From assembly GCF_003207795.1 (NCBI RefSeq), contig NZ_NIRT01000005.1, positions 1-64,000 of the forward strand: DNA of 64,000 bases, in the 5' to 3' direction. Below the pieces are notes generated by a model. That model had not been told where the DNA came from, searched no databases, and worked only from the letters and a program-made list of their open reading frames with translations. How positions within the stretch are numbered: position 1 is the stretch's first letter; the number at the start of each line of letters is the position of its first letter. The DNA comes from Komagataeibacter nataicola. Lineage in GTDB: Bacteria; Pseudomonadota; Alphaproteobacteria; Acetobacterales; Acetobacteraceae. A program made the position numbers and the translations under genes. This document shows, piece after piece, positions 51,714-60,937 of the stretch.

Positions 51714-53057
51714 TCAGGCGGTGTGCACCATGTCCGGCCGGCCAAGCGAGATGTAATCGAAGCCCGCTTCCTTCAGGCTTTCGGGGTTCCAGATGTTGCG
51801 CAGGTCAGCAATCTTGCGGCCTGTCATGCGGGCCTGGAGTTTCTCGGGGGCAAGCGAGCGGAATTCATTCCACTCTGTCAGCACCACGAGAATATCCGCC
51901 CCCGTGGCGGCATCAAGGGCGTCCTTGCAGTAGGTCACGCCTTCGGGCAGCACGGGGCGCGCGGTTTCCATGCCTGCGGGGTCGAACGCGCGGATCTTGG
52001 CGCCCGCCCTGTCGAGCTGGTCAAGCACGACAATCGAGGCCGCCTCGCGCATGTCATCGGTCTCGGGCTTGAAGGTCAGGCCGAGCACGCCAATCGTCAG
52101 GCCCTTCACATCGCCGCCCGCCAGCGCGATCACGCGCTCGCCCATGGCTTTCATGCGCTGTTCGTTGACGGCAACCGTCGTCTCGATCAGTCGCATGGGG
52201 GAGCCCGCGTTGCGCCCGATGGCGGTCAGCGCGCGCGTATCCTTGGGGAAGCACGAACCACCAAAGCCGGGGCTTGGGTGGAGGAACTTCCGGCCGATGC
52301 GCCCGTCAAGCCCGATGGAGCGGGCGACATCATTCACATCCGCGCCGACCTTCTCGCACAGGTCGGAAATCTCGTTGATGAAGGTGATCTTCATGGCCAG
52401 AAAGGAGTTGGCGGCGTATTTGATCAGCTCCGCCGTTTCCAGGCCAGTAAAGACAATGGGGCGCTCAAGCAGGTAGAGCGGGCGGTAGAGCTTGCGCAGG
52501 ATATCCTGTGCGCGCTGCGTGCCACCCGGTTTTGACTGGTCGGTGCCGACGATGACCCGGTCGGGCTTCATGAAATCGACAATGGCGTTGCCTTCGCGCA
52601 GGAACTCGGGATTCGATGCAACATCGAAATCAAGGTCCGGCCGCGTCGCGCGCACGATCTTGGCAATCTCGCGCCCGGTGCCCACCGGCACGGTGGATTT
52701 GGTCACGATCAGTATATAACCCTCGGCCACGCGCGCCGCCTGCTCGACCGCGGCATAGACGTAACTCGTATCGGCCTGTCCGTCGCCGCGGCGCGAGGGT
52801 GTGCCCACGGCCACGAACACGGCATCGGCACCCTTTACGGCAGCGGCGATGTCATCGCCAAACGTCAGGCGCCCCGCCTCCACGTTTTCCGCCACCAGGC
52901 GGTCGAGGCCGGGTTCGTAAATCGGGATCCGCCCTTCACGCAAGGCGGCCAGACGGTCGGGGTTGGTTTCAACAATGGCAACATCCGTGCCGAACTCCGC
53001 AAAACATGTACCGGAGACCAACCCCACGTAGCCTCCACCGATCATAGCAATTCGCAC
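51714..53057 (-). CDS. ugd: UDP-glucose 6-dehydrogenase
   Basis: This 447-residue enzyme oxidises UDP-glucose to UDP-glucuronic acid, the donor for the GumK-like enzyme. It shows the NAD fold MIGGGYVGLVSGTCFAEFG at the N-terminus, KSTVPVGTG, ETAELIKYAANSFLAMKI and the catalytic cysteine in GFGGSCFPKD at about 264. A GTG start at 53057 follows GGGAGG by five bases. It is divergent from manC. Confidence 0.93.
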   Translation of the reverse strand: MRIAMIGGGYVGLVSGTCFAEFGTDVAIVETNPDRLAALREGRIPIYEPGLDRLVAENVEAGRLTFGDDIAAAVKGADAVFVAVGTPSRRGDGQADTSYVYAAVEQAARVAEGYILIVTKSTVPVGTGREIAKIVRATRPDLDFDVASNPEFLREGNAIVDFMKPDRVIVGTDQSKPGGTQRAQDILRKLYRPLYLLERPIVFTGLETAELIKYAANSFLAMKITFINEISDLCEKVGADVNDVARSIGLDGRIGRKFLHPSPGFGGSCFPKDTRALTAIGRNAGSPMRLIETTVAVNEQRMKAMGERVIALAGGDVKGLTIGVLGLTFKPETDDMREAASIVVLDQLDRAGAKIRAFDPAGMETARPVLPEGVTYCKDALDAATGADILVVLTEWNEFRSLAPEKLQARMTGRKIADLRNIWNPESLKEAGFDYISLGRPDMVHTA

Positions 53058-53362
53058 CTGGACCTCCCTGGTCTGTCTGTGAGCCTGCTTTCATTCGCAG
53101 GCCTGCGCGTAGCATTTTTTCAAATCGACTTGAAACAATGAAAAAGTAATAAGGCATGTCGGTTCCGTTGCACCGAATATTTCATGCTGGTGACACACAA
53201 AGGCATGAACACGACAAAAATATGTTTGCCCACCACATTCTTGACAAAAAAATTCTGGCTTAGTGCGTTCACCACATGAATGTCCGCGCCTTGCCGCTGC
53301 CACCCGCCACCGGGGGCAGCGTGCAGACGTGACATGAAACCCGCAGGACGGAGACACGATCC
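53058..53362. other. 305-base divergent promoter region between ugd and manC
   Basis: A TTGACA at 53241-53246 could be a -35 element toward manC, but no good -10 follows at 16-18 bases. A CACCACATTC / TTCACCACATGAATG direct repetition of CACCACAT lies near 53231 and 53270. No gene was found. Confidence 0.4.
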
Positions 53363-54841
53363 ATGACGTTTATGACAGCGACGGATGTAACCGTACCCAA
53401 GCCTGAAACCGCCTTGCCTCCGATTACGCCCATCGTGCTCTCCGGTGGCACGGGCACACGGCTGTGGCCTGTCTCGCGCGCCAGCCACCCCAAGCAGTTC
53501 TGGGCGCTGGCCTCGAATCAGACCATGATAGGCGAAACCCTGCAGCGCGCCACGGGCGAGGCCTTTGCGCCCCCCATCGTAGTGTGCAACCAGGCGCATC
53601 GCTTTCTCGTGGCCGAACAGCTGCGCGAGAACGGGTGCGAGAACGGCCGCATCATCCTTGAGCCTGCCGTGCGCAACACGGCCGCCGCCATTGCCGCCGC
53701 CGCCCTCGTGGCAGCGCAGGACAACCCCGAAACCCTGTTGTGGATCATGGCTGCCGATGCGGCCTTCCGCTACCCCGAGCGCCTGCCTGCCGTGCTGGAA
53801 AAGGCGGCGAAAGTGGCGCGTGAAGGCTATATCGTCACCTTTGGCATGAAGCCCGATGTGGCCGAGACGGGCTATGGTTACATCCGCACGGGCGCGCCGC
53901 TGCACCCCGACCAGCCCGATGAGGGCGTGTACCGCGTGACGCGGTTTATTGAAAAGCCGGACCATCTGCGCGCGACCGAAATGCTGCGCGAAGGGGGGTA
54001 TCTGTGGAATTCGGGCATGTTCGTGGCGCCGGCCTCGGTCATGCTGGCCGAACTGGCCCGGCATGAACCCGAGGTGCTTGAAAATGTGCGCACCGCCCTG
54101 GCCAACAGCCAGCATGACCTGACCTTCCGCCGGCTTGATGCGGAGTCCTTCCTGCGCTGCCCGAGCGTGAGCATCGATTACGCCGTGATGGAACGCACCG
54201 ACCGCGCACTGGTCATTCCCGCCGATCTTGGCTGGTCGGATGTCGGTAACTGGAATGCGCTGTGGGAACTGGGCGACAAGGATGCGGGCGGCAACGTGGT
54301 CGTGGGCGACGTGGTGCTCGAGCAGTCCCATAACTGTTACGTGCGCAGCGAGGGCATGCTGACGGCGGTGGCGGGGCTGACCGATATCGTACTGGTTGTT
54401 ACGACGGATGCGGTGCTCGCCATCCACCGTGATTACGCGCAGGATGTCTCGGCCCTTGTGGCGCAGCTGAAAAAGGCCAGCCGGACGGAAGCCGAAATTC
54501 ACAATCGCTGCTACCGGCCCTGGGGTTTTTACGAGGGGCTGATTCAGGGCGAGCGGTTTCAGGTCAAGCGCATCGTGGTCTATCCGGGGCAGAAACTCTC
54601 GCTGCAGAAGCATTTCCACCGCGCCGAGCACTGGGTTGTGGTCAGCGGCACGGCCCTGGTCACGCGTGATGAGGAAAATCTGCTGCTGCAGGAAAACGAA
54701 AGTGTTTATCTGCCGTTAGGCTGTATGCACCGCCTGGAAAATCCCGGTCGCATTCCGCTGACCCTCATTGAAGTGCAGTCCGGGCCATATCTTGGGGAAG
54801 ACGACATCGTCCGCTTCGAGGATACATACGGACGGCAGTAA
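53363..54841 (+). CDS. manC: Mannose-1-phosphate guanylyltransferase / mannose-6-phosphate isomerase
   Basis: This 492-residue bifunctional enzyme makes GDP-mannose for the mannosyltransferase. The N-terminal transferase has VLSGGTGTRLWPVSRASHPK at about 29-48 and RFIEKPD near 195. The C-terminal cupin has RPWGFYEGL, KRIVVYPGQKLSLQKHFHRA and EHWVVVSGTALV. ATG 53363 follows GGAGACACG. It stands alone between ugd and aceA, with 305 and 355 bases on either side. Confidence 0.93.
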   Translation: MTFMTATDVTVPKPETALPPITPIVLSGGTGTRLWPVSRASHPKQFWALASNQTMIGETLQRATGEAFAPPIVVCNQAHRFLVAEQLRENGCENGRIILEPAVRNTAAAIAAAALVAAQDNPETLLWIMAADAAFRYPERLPAVLEKAAKVAREGYIVTFGMKPDVAETGYGYIRTGAPLHPDQPDEGVYRVTRFIEKPDHLRATEMLREGGYLWNSGMFVAPASVMLAELARHEPEVLENVRTALANSQHDLTFRRLDAESFLRCPSVSIDYAVMERTDRALVIPADLGWSDVGNWNALWELGDKDAGGNVVVGDVVLEQSHNCYVRSEGMLTAVAGLTDIVLVVTTDAVLAIHRDYAQDVSALVAQLKKASRTEAEIHNRCYRPWGFYEGLIQGERFQVKRIVVYPGQKLSLQKHFHRAEHWVVVSGTALVTRDEENLLLQENESVYLPLGCMHRLENPGRIPLTLIEVQSGPYLGEDDIVRFEDTYGRQ

Positions 54842-55196
54842 CATGCAGTCACGGGAGGTATTCAGGGGCATCCGCCCGTGAATGCCCCCACGAAAAAAAG
54901 GGCCGGGGTCGGGATGCAGGATATTTGTTTCGGTATAATAACGGTTCCATCGAAATGTTAATTTTTTAATAAATAAGATGTGACGGGCAAATCATGTTTC
55001 CATATTGCGGCAATGACATATTTTGGCCCTAAAATACCCAGAATAATGCCGCTACGGGAACTGATGTTCTGAAAGTCGTAAAAACAATAAAAAAATAAAG
55101 AGTGTTTGGTGCCCGTGTTGCGTAATGCGGGGGAATGACAAGGGAAGCTGTATCCGGTGGCAGGCTGCGGCCCGCGTTGACAGGAGATGTTTCAAA
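54842..55196. other. 355-base region upstream of aceA
   Basis: This AT-rich stretch should hold the promoter of the aceA operon. A TATAAT occurs at 54934-54939 but without a matching -35. Several A/T runs follow (54960-54975, 55080-55100). No gene was found. Confidence 0.45.
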
Positions 55197-56696
55197 ATGA
55201 GCGAGGCACTCAGGCATTTGGAAAATGGTGAACCCGACCTGTCGCCATCAACTGGGGTCGATGACATCTCTTCGCGGTGGCGCCTGATGCACCGGGCAGG
55301 TGAAAGCAGCTTTTCCTATCGTCATCCCGTCGTGTCGCAGGTGGTCGTGCTGTCGGATGCGATGTGCGTGTGCCTTGCCGTCGTGGCCTGCATCGCCTGG
55401 CAGCGCATTTATGACACGCCCGAACTCTCCGGCGCTCTCCTGCTGGCCAATGTCATGGCAGGCGGAGCGTTCTTCCTGTTCCCCAAAAATGTGCCCCTGC
55501 TCGACATTCCCGATATCACCAGGCTTTCTTTCCAGCTCCGTTATCTCGCCCCCCCCGTTGTGTTTGGCCTGGTCGTGTTCTGCGCCATTCTGGTCATGCT
55601 GTCCTGGCCGGTGGGTGTTGCGGTGCGGATGGGCGGCGAATGGCTGGTCTTTGTTGTTGTGGCGCTGGCGGCTGAACGGATCATCGGTACTTATATACTG
55701 CAAACGGAGGCGATGGCCCATCGCCTGACGCGCAAGGTGGCGATTATCGGTTCAGGCGCGGAAGCAACCCAGATGGCCGCACGCATCAACACCCGCATGC
55801 AGCGCATGTTCCGCCTTGTTGGCATATTTGATGATCAGGGCAGCAATGTTGACGGCACGATTGATGAGCTCGTGCTGCGCGGGCGCGAGGATGGCATTGA
55901 TGCCGTCATCATGAGTTTTCCGCCTGCCGAGGGCGGCCAGCAACATGTGATGGATGTGCTGTGGCGGCTGCGCGGCGTGCTGGCCGATGTTTATGTCGTG
56001 CCCACGCTGATGACGGAGGACTGCCACTTCTGGCCGGTCGAGCGCTTCGGGCCATTTTCGCTCACGGTATTGCAGCGCCGCCCCTTAAGCGAGTGGGACA
56101 TGCTGGAAAAACGCGCGTTCGACCTGAGCGCCAGCGTGCTGATCCTGATTGCGATTTCCCCCATCCTTGCCCTCGTGGCGCTGGCCATCAAGCTGGATTC
56201 CCGCGGGCCGGTGCTGTTCTGCCAGCCACGCCAGGGCTTCAACAACCGCTATTTCAACGTGTTCAAGTTCCGCTCCATGTATACCGACATGGCCGATAGC
56301 GGCGCTGCCCGCCAGACCTCGCGCACCGACCCCCGCGTAACGCGCGTGGGGCGGGTGATCCGGCGGCTGAGCATTGATGAACTGCCCCAGCTTTTCAATG
56401 TGCTGCGTGGCGAGATGTCGCTTGTTGGCCCCCGCCCGCATGCGCCCCAGACACGCGCGGGCGGCCAGCTCCTGCACGAGGCGATGGAAGAATACGTGGC
56501 CCGCCACCGCGTGCAGCCCGGCATTACCGGCTGGGCGCAGATCAACGGCTCGCGTGGCGAACTCGTGACGCGTGAGGACCTGCGCCGCCGCGTGGTGCTG
56601 GACCTGGAATACATACGCGCCTGGTCGATCTGGCTGGATATGAAGATCATCTTCCTGACCATCAAGCGCGAAATTTTCTCACGGAATGCGTTCTGA
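55197..56696 (+). CDS. aceA: Undecaprenyl-phosphate glucose-1-phosphate transferase (AceA/GumD)
   Basis: This 499-residue membrane enzyme starts the acetan-type repeat by moving glucose-1-phosphate from UDP-glucose to undecaprenyl phosphate. It has four N-terminal helices (about 50-165), a Rossmann-like CoA-binding-like domain with VAIIGSGAEATQMAARI, a fifth helix (FDLSASVLILIAISPILALVA) and the catalytic domain: FNVFKFRSMYTDM, RLSIDELPQLFNVLRGEMSL (split), GPRPHA and RHRVQPGITGWAQINGSRG. AGGAG lies 10 bases before the ATG. It heads the aceA, aceB, co-polymerase, aceC, flippase run. Confidence 0.93.
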   Translation: MSEALRHLENGEPDLSPSTGVDDISSRWRLMHRAGESSFSYRHPVVSQVVVLSDAMCVCLAVVACIAWQRIYDTPELSGALLLANVMAGGAFFLFPKNVPLLDIPDITRLSFQLRYLAPPVVFGLVVFCAILVMLSWPVGVAVRMGGEWLVFVVVALAAERIIGTYILQTEAMAHRLTRKVAIIGSGAEATQMAARINTRMQRMFRLVGIFDDQGSNVDGTIDELVLRGREDGIDAVIMSFPPAEGGQQHVMDVLWRLRGVLADVYVVPTLMTEDCHFWPVERFGPFSLTVLQRRPLSEWDMLEKRAFDLSASVLILIAISPILALVALAIKLDSRGPVLFCQPRQGFNNRYFNVFKFRSMYTDMADSGAARQTSRTDPRVTRVGRVIRRLSIDELPQLFNVLRGEMSLVGPRPHAPQTRAGGQLLHEAMEEYVARHRVQPGITGWAQINGSRGELVTREDLRRRVVLDLEYIRAWSIWLDMKIIFLTIKREIFSRNAF

Positions 56697-56713
56697 ATTC
56701 CTGAACTGCAATA

Positions 56714-57550
56714 ATGATGAACGGTGTATTCAAAATGAACGCGAATACGGACATAAAACTGGATGATGCGATTGTCGATGTCATGGGCCTGCCCCTGCAT
56801 GACATCACGCGCGCGGAAATCGTCACGCGCGTGATTGATGCCGTAAAGGGCGGGCGGAAAATGGCCATCGTCAACGCCAATGCCCATATGGCCGTCGAAT
56901 CACAAAAACATCCGTGGCTGCGCGGCCTGTTCCGCCGGGCGGATATCGCGTTCTGCGATGGCGCGGGCGTGCAGCTTGCCGCTCGCGTGCTGACCGGCCG
57001 TTCGCTGCCCCGCACCACGCCGCCGGAATGGATCGGCCCGGTGCTCGAGCGCCTTGGCCCCGAGGCTTCGGTGTTCTGGATCGGGGGGAAGCCGGGCGTG
57101 GTCGATGCGGCGGCGCAGACTTTCTCCGCACGCTATGGCGTGCGGACGGTGGGCACGCAGCATGGTTTTTTTGATCTCACACCCGGCTCGCGTGAGTCCA
57201 CGCAGCTACTCGAGCGCCTGCTGGTGACAAAGCCCGACATCATCCTGCTGACCATGGGCATGCCCCGGCAGGAAATCTGGCTGCGTGACAATATCGACCA
57301 CCTGCCCTCCGGCGTGTTCATTACGGCGGGCGCGCTGGTTGACCATGCGGCGGGCCGGGTGCGCCGGCCGCCGCGATGGGTGGCCAATATGGGGCTGGAA
57401 TGGCTGGTGCGCCTGATGCGTGAGCCGCGCAGGCTGTGGCGGCGCTACGTGCTGGGGCTGCCGGTGTTCGGCTTCTATGTCCTTGTCTATCTGCAGCGCA
57501 GGCTCCGCCTGCGGGCAGCCTCCCCCCTCTCACGGAAACTCGCCGGGTAA
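56714..57550 (+). CDS. aceB: Beta-1,4-glucosyltransferase, WecG/TagA family (AceB/GumM)
   Basis: This GT26 enzyme of about 271-278 residues adds the second glucose of the cellobiose backbone. Family marks: IVNANAHMAVESQ, ADIAFCDGAGVQLAARVLTG, GTQHGFF and TMGMPRQEIWL. The C-terminus is strongly basic (RRLWRRYVLG), as needed for membrane association. ATG 56714 and the ATG at 56735 (MNANTDIKLD) are both possible starts. It lies directly after aceA. Confidence 0.9.
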   Translation: MMNGVFKMNANTDIKLDDAIVDVMGLPLHDITRAEIVTRVIDAVKGGRKMAIVNANAHMAVESQKHPWLRGLFRRADIAFCDGAGVQLAARVLTGRSLPRTTPPEWIGPVLERLGPEASVFWIGGKPGVVDAAAQTFSARYGVRTVGTQHGFFDLTPGSRESTQLLERLLVTKPDIILLTMGMPRQEIWLRDNIDHLPSGVFITAGALVDHAAGRVRRPPRWVANMGLEWLVRLMREPRRLWRRYVLGLPVFGFYVLVYLQRRLRLRAASPLSRKLAG

Positions 57551-57555
57551 ACAGC

Positions 57556-59766
57556 ATGAATTATGTTTCCATCCAGGGACGGAACCCTTCAATGTCATGG
57601 ACCGCACAGGATGTCGGCCTCGTCATTCGCCAGACATGCCGCGCCTTCCTGCGGCACCGGATGCTGTTTGCCCTGACCGTGCTCGGCGTGGTGGGGGTAG
57701 GGGGCGCGGTCACGCTCTCGCTCAAGCCGCGCTACACGGCCACGGCCACGGTCGTGGTGGCGGGCCATGCGCAGCAGGATCCGCTCGCCCCCAACGGCCA
57801 GCAGCAGAACCAGGCGCCGCCAGATGATGAACTGGTCTCGACCGAGGCGGCGATGATCCATTCACGCGATGTGGCCACCGCCGTGCTGGCGCAACTGCCG
57901 CCGCCAGCCCAGCCTGCCCATGTCGGCCTGCGTGACCGGCTGTGCCATATGGGGCTGGGTTTTCTGTGCCATGCGGCAAAACCGGTGGACCCGCAGGTGC
58001 AGCGCATGCATGAGGAGGATGCCTTCCTCAACAGCCTGACCATAACACCCGAGCCGCGCACCCAGATCCTTGACATCAGCGTGGTCGATGGTGACCCGGT
58101 GCGGGCGGCGGCGCTGGCCGATGCGGTGGTGACGAATTACCAGCGCATTGCCCTTGCACGCCAGACAGCGGACATCAACCGCGTGGCGGCATGGCTCGAC
58201 AGCCGCACCGCCGCCCTGCGCCAGCGCTGGCTCGATGCGGTGCAGAAGGCCAACGCCTTTGATAACGCCCACGGCCTGACCAACACGAACGAGGGCAGCA
58301 CCTCCAGCCCGCTGATCGAGCGCCAGATTGCCGATACGGCCTCCAACCTCAGCCAGGCGCAGGGTCGCCTTGCCGCGGCCCAGGCCCGTGCCGATGCCCT
58401 GAAGGATGCGGCGGCGCGGGGCGATGCGCGCGCAGCCGTCGCCCTGTCGCAGGAGCCGATCCTGGTGGCGACCGCCAATTCGCTCATGCAGCTTGAAAGC
58501 ACCCGTCAGGAGGAAGCCGCGACCTACGGCCCCCAGCACCCCCGCCTGCGCGCGCTTGATCAGCAGATTGCAACGACAAAGGCAAGCCTTGCCGCCGAGA
58601 CGCAGGCCGCGCTGAACACCATCCGCGAGGACCAGATCTCCGCCCGCGCCGAGGTGGACCGCCTGAACGAAAACCTTGACCTGCTGCGCCAGAAGGCAGG
58701 CGGCCAGAGCGGCCCGCAGGCGGAATACCGCACCCTCGACCAGGAGGCGCAGAGCGCGCGCACGGTGTATGAAACCTTCCTCGAGCACGCCAAGGAAGTG
58801 GTGGACCGTGCCGCCCTGCTGCAGCCGCCCATCGCCATGGTGTCGCATGCCTCGGCGCCTGACGTGCCCAGCTTCCCCAACCGCAAGAAGCTTGGCATCG
58901 GGCTGTTTGCCGTAGCCCTTGCCGCCGGTGCGGGCGCGGTGCTGCTGCGGGACTATTTCACGGCGGGCTTTACCGAGATCGAGCGCCTGCGTGCCGCCAT
59001 TCCGCTGCCGCTGCTGGCCGTGGTGCCCAAAGTGGGCGGCCGCAGCGAGCAGACCGTGCGCCGCCATGTGCTTGACCACCCCTATTCCCGCGCGACCGAG
59101 GCGGTGCGCAGCCTTGTCATGCAGCTTTCCATGCGGGTGCATGAAGGTGGCCAGCCGCTCTGCCTGGCCATTACCTCGGCCGGGCCGGAGGAAGGCAAGA
59201 GCACACTGGCGCTGTGGATGGCCGCCGTGGCCCGGCGTGGCGGGCAGAAAGTGCTGGTGATCGACGCCGACCACCGGCGCGGCATGCTCGACCATTACCT
59301 GACCGATGGCACCACGGGCCGCCCCTCGCTGGGCATGAGCGACCTGGTGACGAGTGGCGCGCGGGTGGCGGACGTGATCCGCACCGACCCCGAGGCCGGG
59401 TTTGATTATATTCCGGCGGGCCGGACCATCGAGCACGCCTTCAGCCCCGTCGAGATCCGCCGCCTGCGCGCGATGCTCGTTGAACTCAAGCATTCCTATG
59501 AACTCATCATCATCGACTGCCCGCCGCTGCTGGGGCTGAGCGATGCGCTGGTGCACGCGAACATGGCCGATCAGGTGATTTTCGTATGCCGGTGGAAGAG
59601 CACGGCCCAGCGTGCCGTCATGACCTGCCTGGAGCGGCTTGAGGCCTGTGGCGCGCACCTCGCCGGCGTGGTCGCCACCATGGTGGAGGATAACGCGATG
59701 GACGTGATGGGTTACAGTTACGGCAACAGGGATATCAGGATCCTGAGCCGTTTTGACGAACAGTAA
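57556..59766 (+). CDS. Polysaccharide co-polymerase with BY-kinase-type domain (GumC/Wzc-like)
   Basis: This 736-residue inner-membrane protein controls chain length and export. It has a first helix (about 36-57), a long periplasmic coiled-coil part (about 190-430), a second helix (about 445-467) and a cytoplasmic P-loop ATPase domain with Walker A SAGPEEGKST at about 540, VLVIDADHRRG and IIIDCPPLLGLSDA. The usual C-terminal tyrosine cluster of BY-kinases is nearly absent; only two tyrosines occur in MGYSYGNRD. ATG 57556 is five bases after the aceB stop. Confidence 0.87.
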   Translation: MNYVSIQGRNPSMSWTAQDVGLVIRQTCRAFLRHRMLFALTVLGVVGVGGAVTLSLKPRYTATATVVVAGHAQQDPLAPNGQQQNQAPPDDELVSTEAAMIHSRDVATAVLAQLPPPAQPAHVGLRDRLCHMGLGFLCHAAKPVDPQVQRMHEEDAFLNSLTITPEPRTQILDISVVDGDPVRAAALADAVVTNYQRIALARQTADINRVAAWLDSRTAALRQRWLDAVQKANAFDNAHGLTNTNEGSTSSPLIERQIADTASNLSQAQGRLAAAQARADALKDAAARGDARAAVALSQEPILVATANSLMQLESTRQEEAATYGPQHPRLRALDQQIATTKASLAAETQAALNTIREDQISARAEVDRLNENLDLLRQKAGGQSGPQAEYRTLDQEAQSARTVYETFLEHAKEVVDRAALLQPPIAMVSHASAPDVPSFPNRKKLGIGLFAVALAAGAGAVLLRDYFTAGFTEIERLRAAIPLPLLAVVPKVGGRSEQTVRRHVLDHPYSRATEAVRSLVMQLSMRVHEGGQPLCLAITSAGPEEGKSTLALWMAAVARRGGQKVLVIDADHRRGMLDHYLTDGTTGRPSLGMSDLVTSGARVADVIRTDPEAGFDYIPAGRTIEHAFSPVEIRRLRAMLVELKHSYELIIIDCPPLLGLSDALVHANMADQVIFVCRWKSTAQRAVMTCLERLEACGAHLAGVVATMVEDNAMDVMGYSYGNRDIRILSRFDEQ

Positions 59767-59785
59767 GAAACGGGGGGATGAAACA

Positions 59786-60937
59786 TTGAAAGTCCTGCAT
59801 ATCTGCCGCCAGTTCAGCCCTTCGGTCGGTGGGCTGGAAGACTCCCTGCTCAACCTTGCCCGCAGCCAGCGCCAGAGGTTGGGCATCGACGCCGAGGTGC
59901 TGACGCTCGATACCGTGTTCGGCCGCCCCGGCAAGCTGCCGCACAGGGATGTGGTCGATGGCATACCCGTTACCCGGCTGGCGTGGCGGGGTTCGACCAA
60001 ATACCCGCTGGCGCCGCAGGTGCTGCGGCATATCGGCGGGTTTGACCTCCTGCATGTGCATGCGATCGACTTCTTCTTCGATTTCCTGGCCTGGACATGG
60101 CCGCTGCACCGCAAGACCATGATCGCCTCGACCCATGGCGGTTTCTTTCATACCGGCGCGCTGAGGCGGCTCAAGGAGGTCTGGTTCCGCACCATCACCC
60201 CCATCTCGGTGCGGGCATACAGGAAGATCGTGGCGTGCAGCTACAGCGATGCCGACCTGTTTCGCAATGTGGCGGCGGGCCGCCTGCTCACCATCGAGAA
60301 CGGCATCAACCAGACCCGCTTCCGTGATGCGGCGTCGCGCACGCCCAACCGCACCATTCTCGCTTTTGGCCGCTTTGCGGTGCACAAGCGCCTCAAGCTC
60401 CTGTTCCAGCTTGTGGCCCTGCTGCGCGCCTATAACCCGGGCTGGAAGGTGATCGTGGCGGGGCAGGATTCCAACCTCACGGCTGATGACCTGCGCCAGC
60501 AGGCCCGCGCCTGCGGCATAGAGGACAGCCTGCGCATCGTGCCCGGCCCGTCGGATGCCGAACTGCGCGACCTGATGGGGGAGGCCAGCTTCTTTGGCTG
60601 CCTGTCCGCGCATGAAGGCTTTGGCCTTGCGGCGGTGGAGGCGATGTCGGCGGGGCTTGTGCCCATCCTGAGCAACATCACCCCCTTTGCCCGGCTCATG
60701 CAGCAGGGCGCGGCGGGTGTCATGGTGGACCCTGACAACCTTGCCCCCGGCGCGCGAGAGACCGAGGACATGGCCGCCGCCCTGCCAGAGACGGCGGATG
60801 CCCTGCGGGCGCGCAACATGGATGTGGCCAGCCGTTATGACTGGCACAGCGTGGCGCATGAATATGCGCGGCTGTACCAGCAGGTGCTGGGCCGGGCGCG
60901 GCCGGAAGCCAACATGGCCACGGCAGGGGCGGAGTGA
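59786..60937 (+). CDS. aceC: GDP-mannose:cellobiosyl-lipid alpha-mannosyltransferase (AceC/GumH)
   Basis: This 383-residue GT4 enzyme shows KVLHICRQFSPSVGGLEDSL at the N-terminus, DLLHVHAIDFFFDFLAW, ASTHGGFFHTGALR, ENGINQTRF and E-x7-E in HEGFGLAAVEAMSAG at about 280. In the acetan and xanthan routes the homologous enzyme adds alpha-mannose to the lipid-linked cellobiose. A TTG start at 59786, eight bases after GGGGGG, gives the canonical N-terminus. Its stop overlaps the flippase ATG. Confidence 0.87.
   Translation: MKVLHICRQFSPSVGGLEDSLLNLARSQRQRLGIDAEVLTLDTVFGRPGKLPHRDVVDGIPVTRLAWRGSTKYPLAPQVLRHIGGFDLLHVHAIDFFFDFLAWTWPLHRKTMIASTHGGFFHTGALRRLKEVWFRTITPISVRAYRKIVACSYSDADLFRNVAAGRLLTIENGINQTRFRDAASRTPNRTILAFGRFAVHKRLKLLFQLVALLRAYNPGWKVIVAGQDSNLTADDLRQQARACGIEDSLRIVPGPSDAELRDLMGEASFFGCLSAHEGFGLAAVEAMSAGLVPILSNITPFARLMQQGAAGVMVDPDNLAPGARETEDMAAALPETADALRARNMDVASRYDWHSVAHEYARLYQQVLGRARPEANMATAGAE

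Noticed and set aside
53241-53270. Sigma-70 promoter for manC
   Set aside because: TTGACA is perfect, but no acceptable -10 hexamer occurs 16-18 bases downstream.
57862-60120. Open frame of 752 codons antisense to the co-polymerase and aceC genes
   Set aside because: It spans two genes with strong family matches on the plus strand and has shadow-type composition (H, R, G, Q rich).
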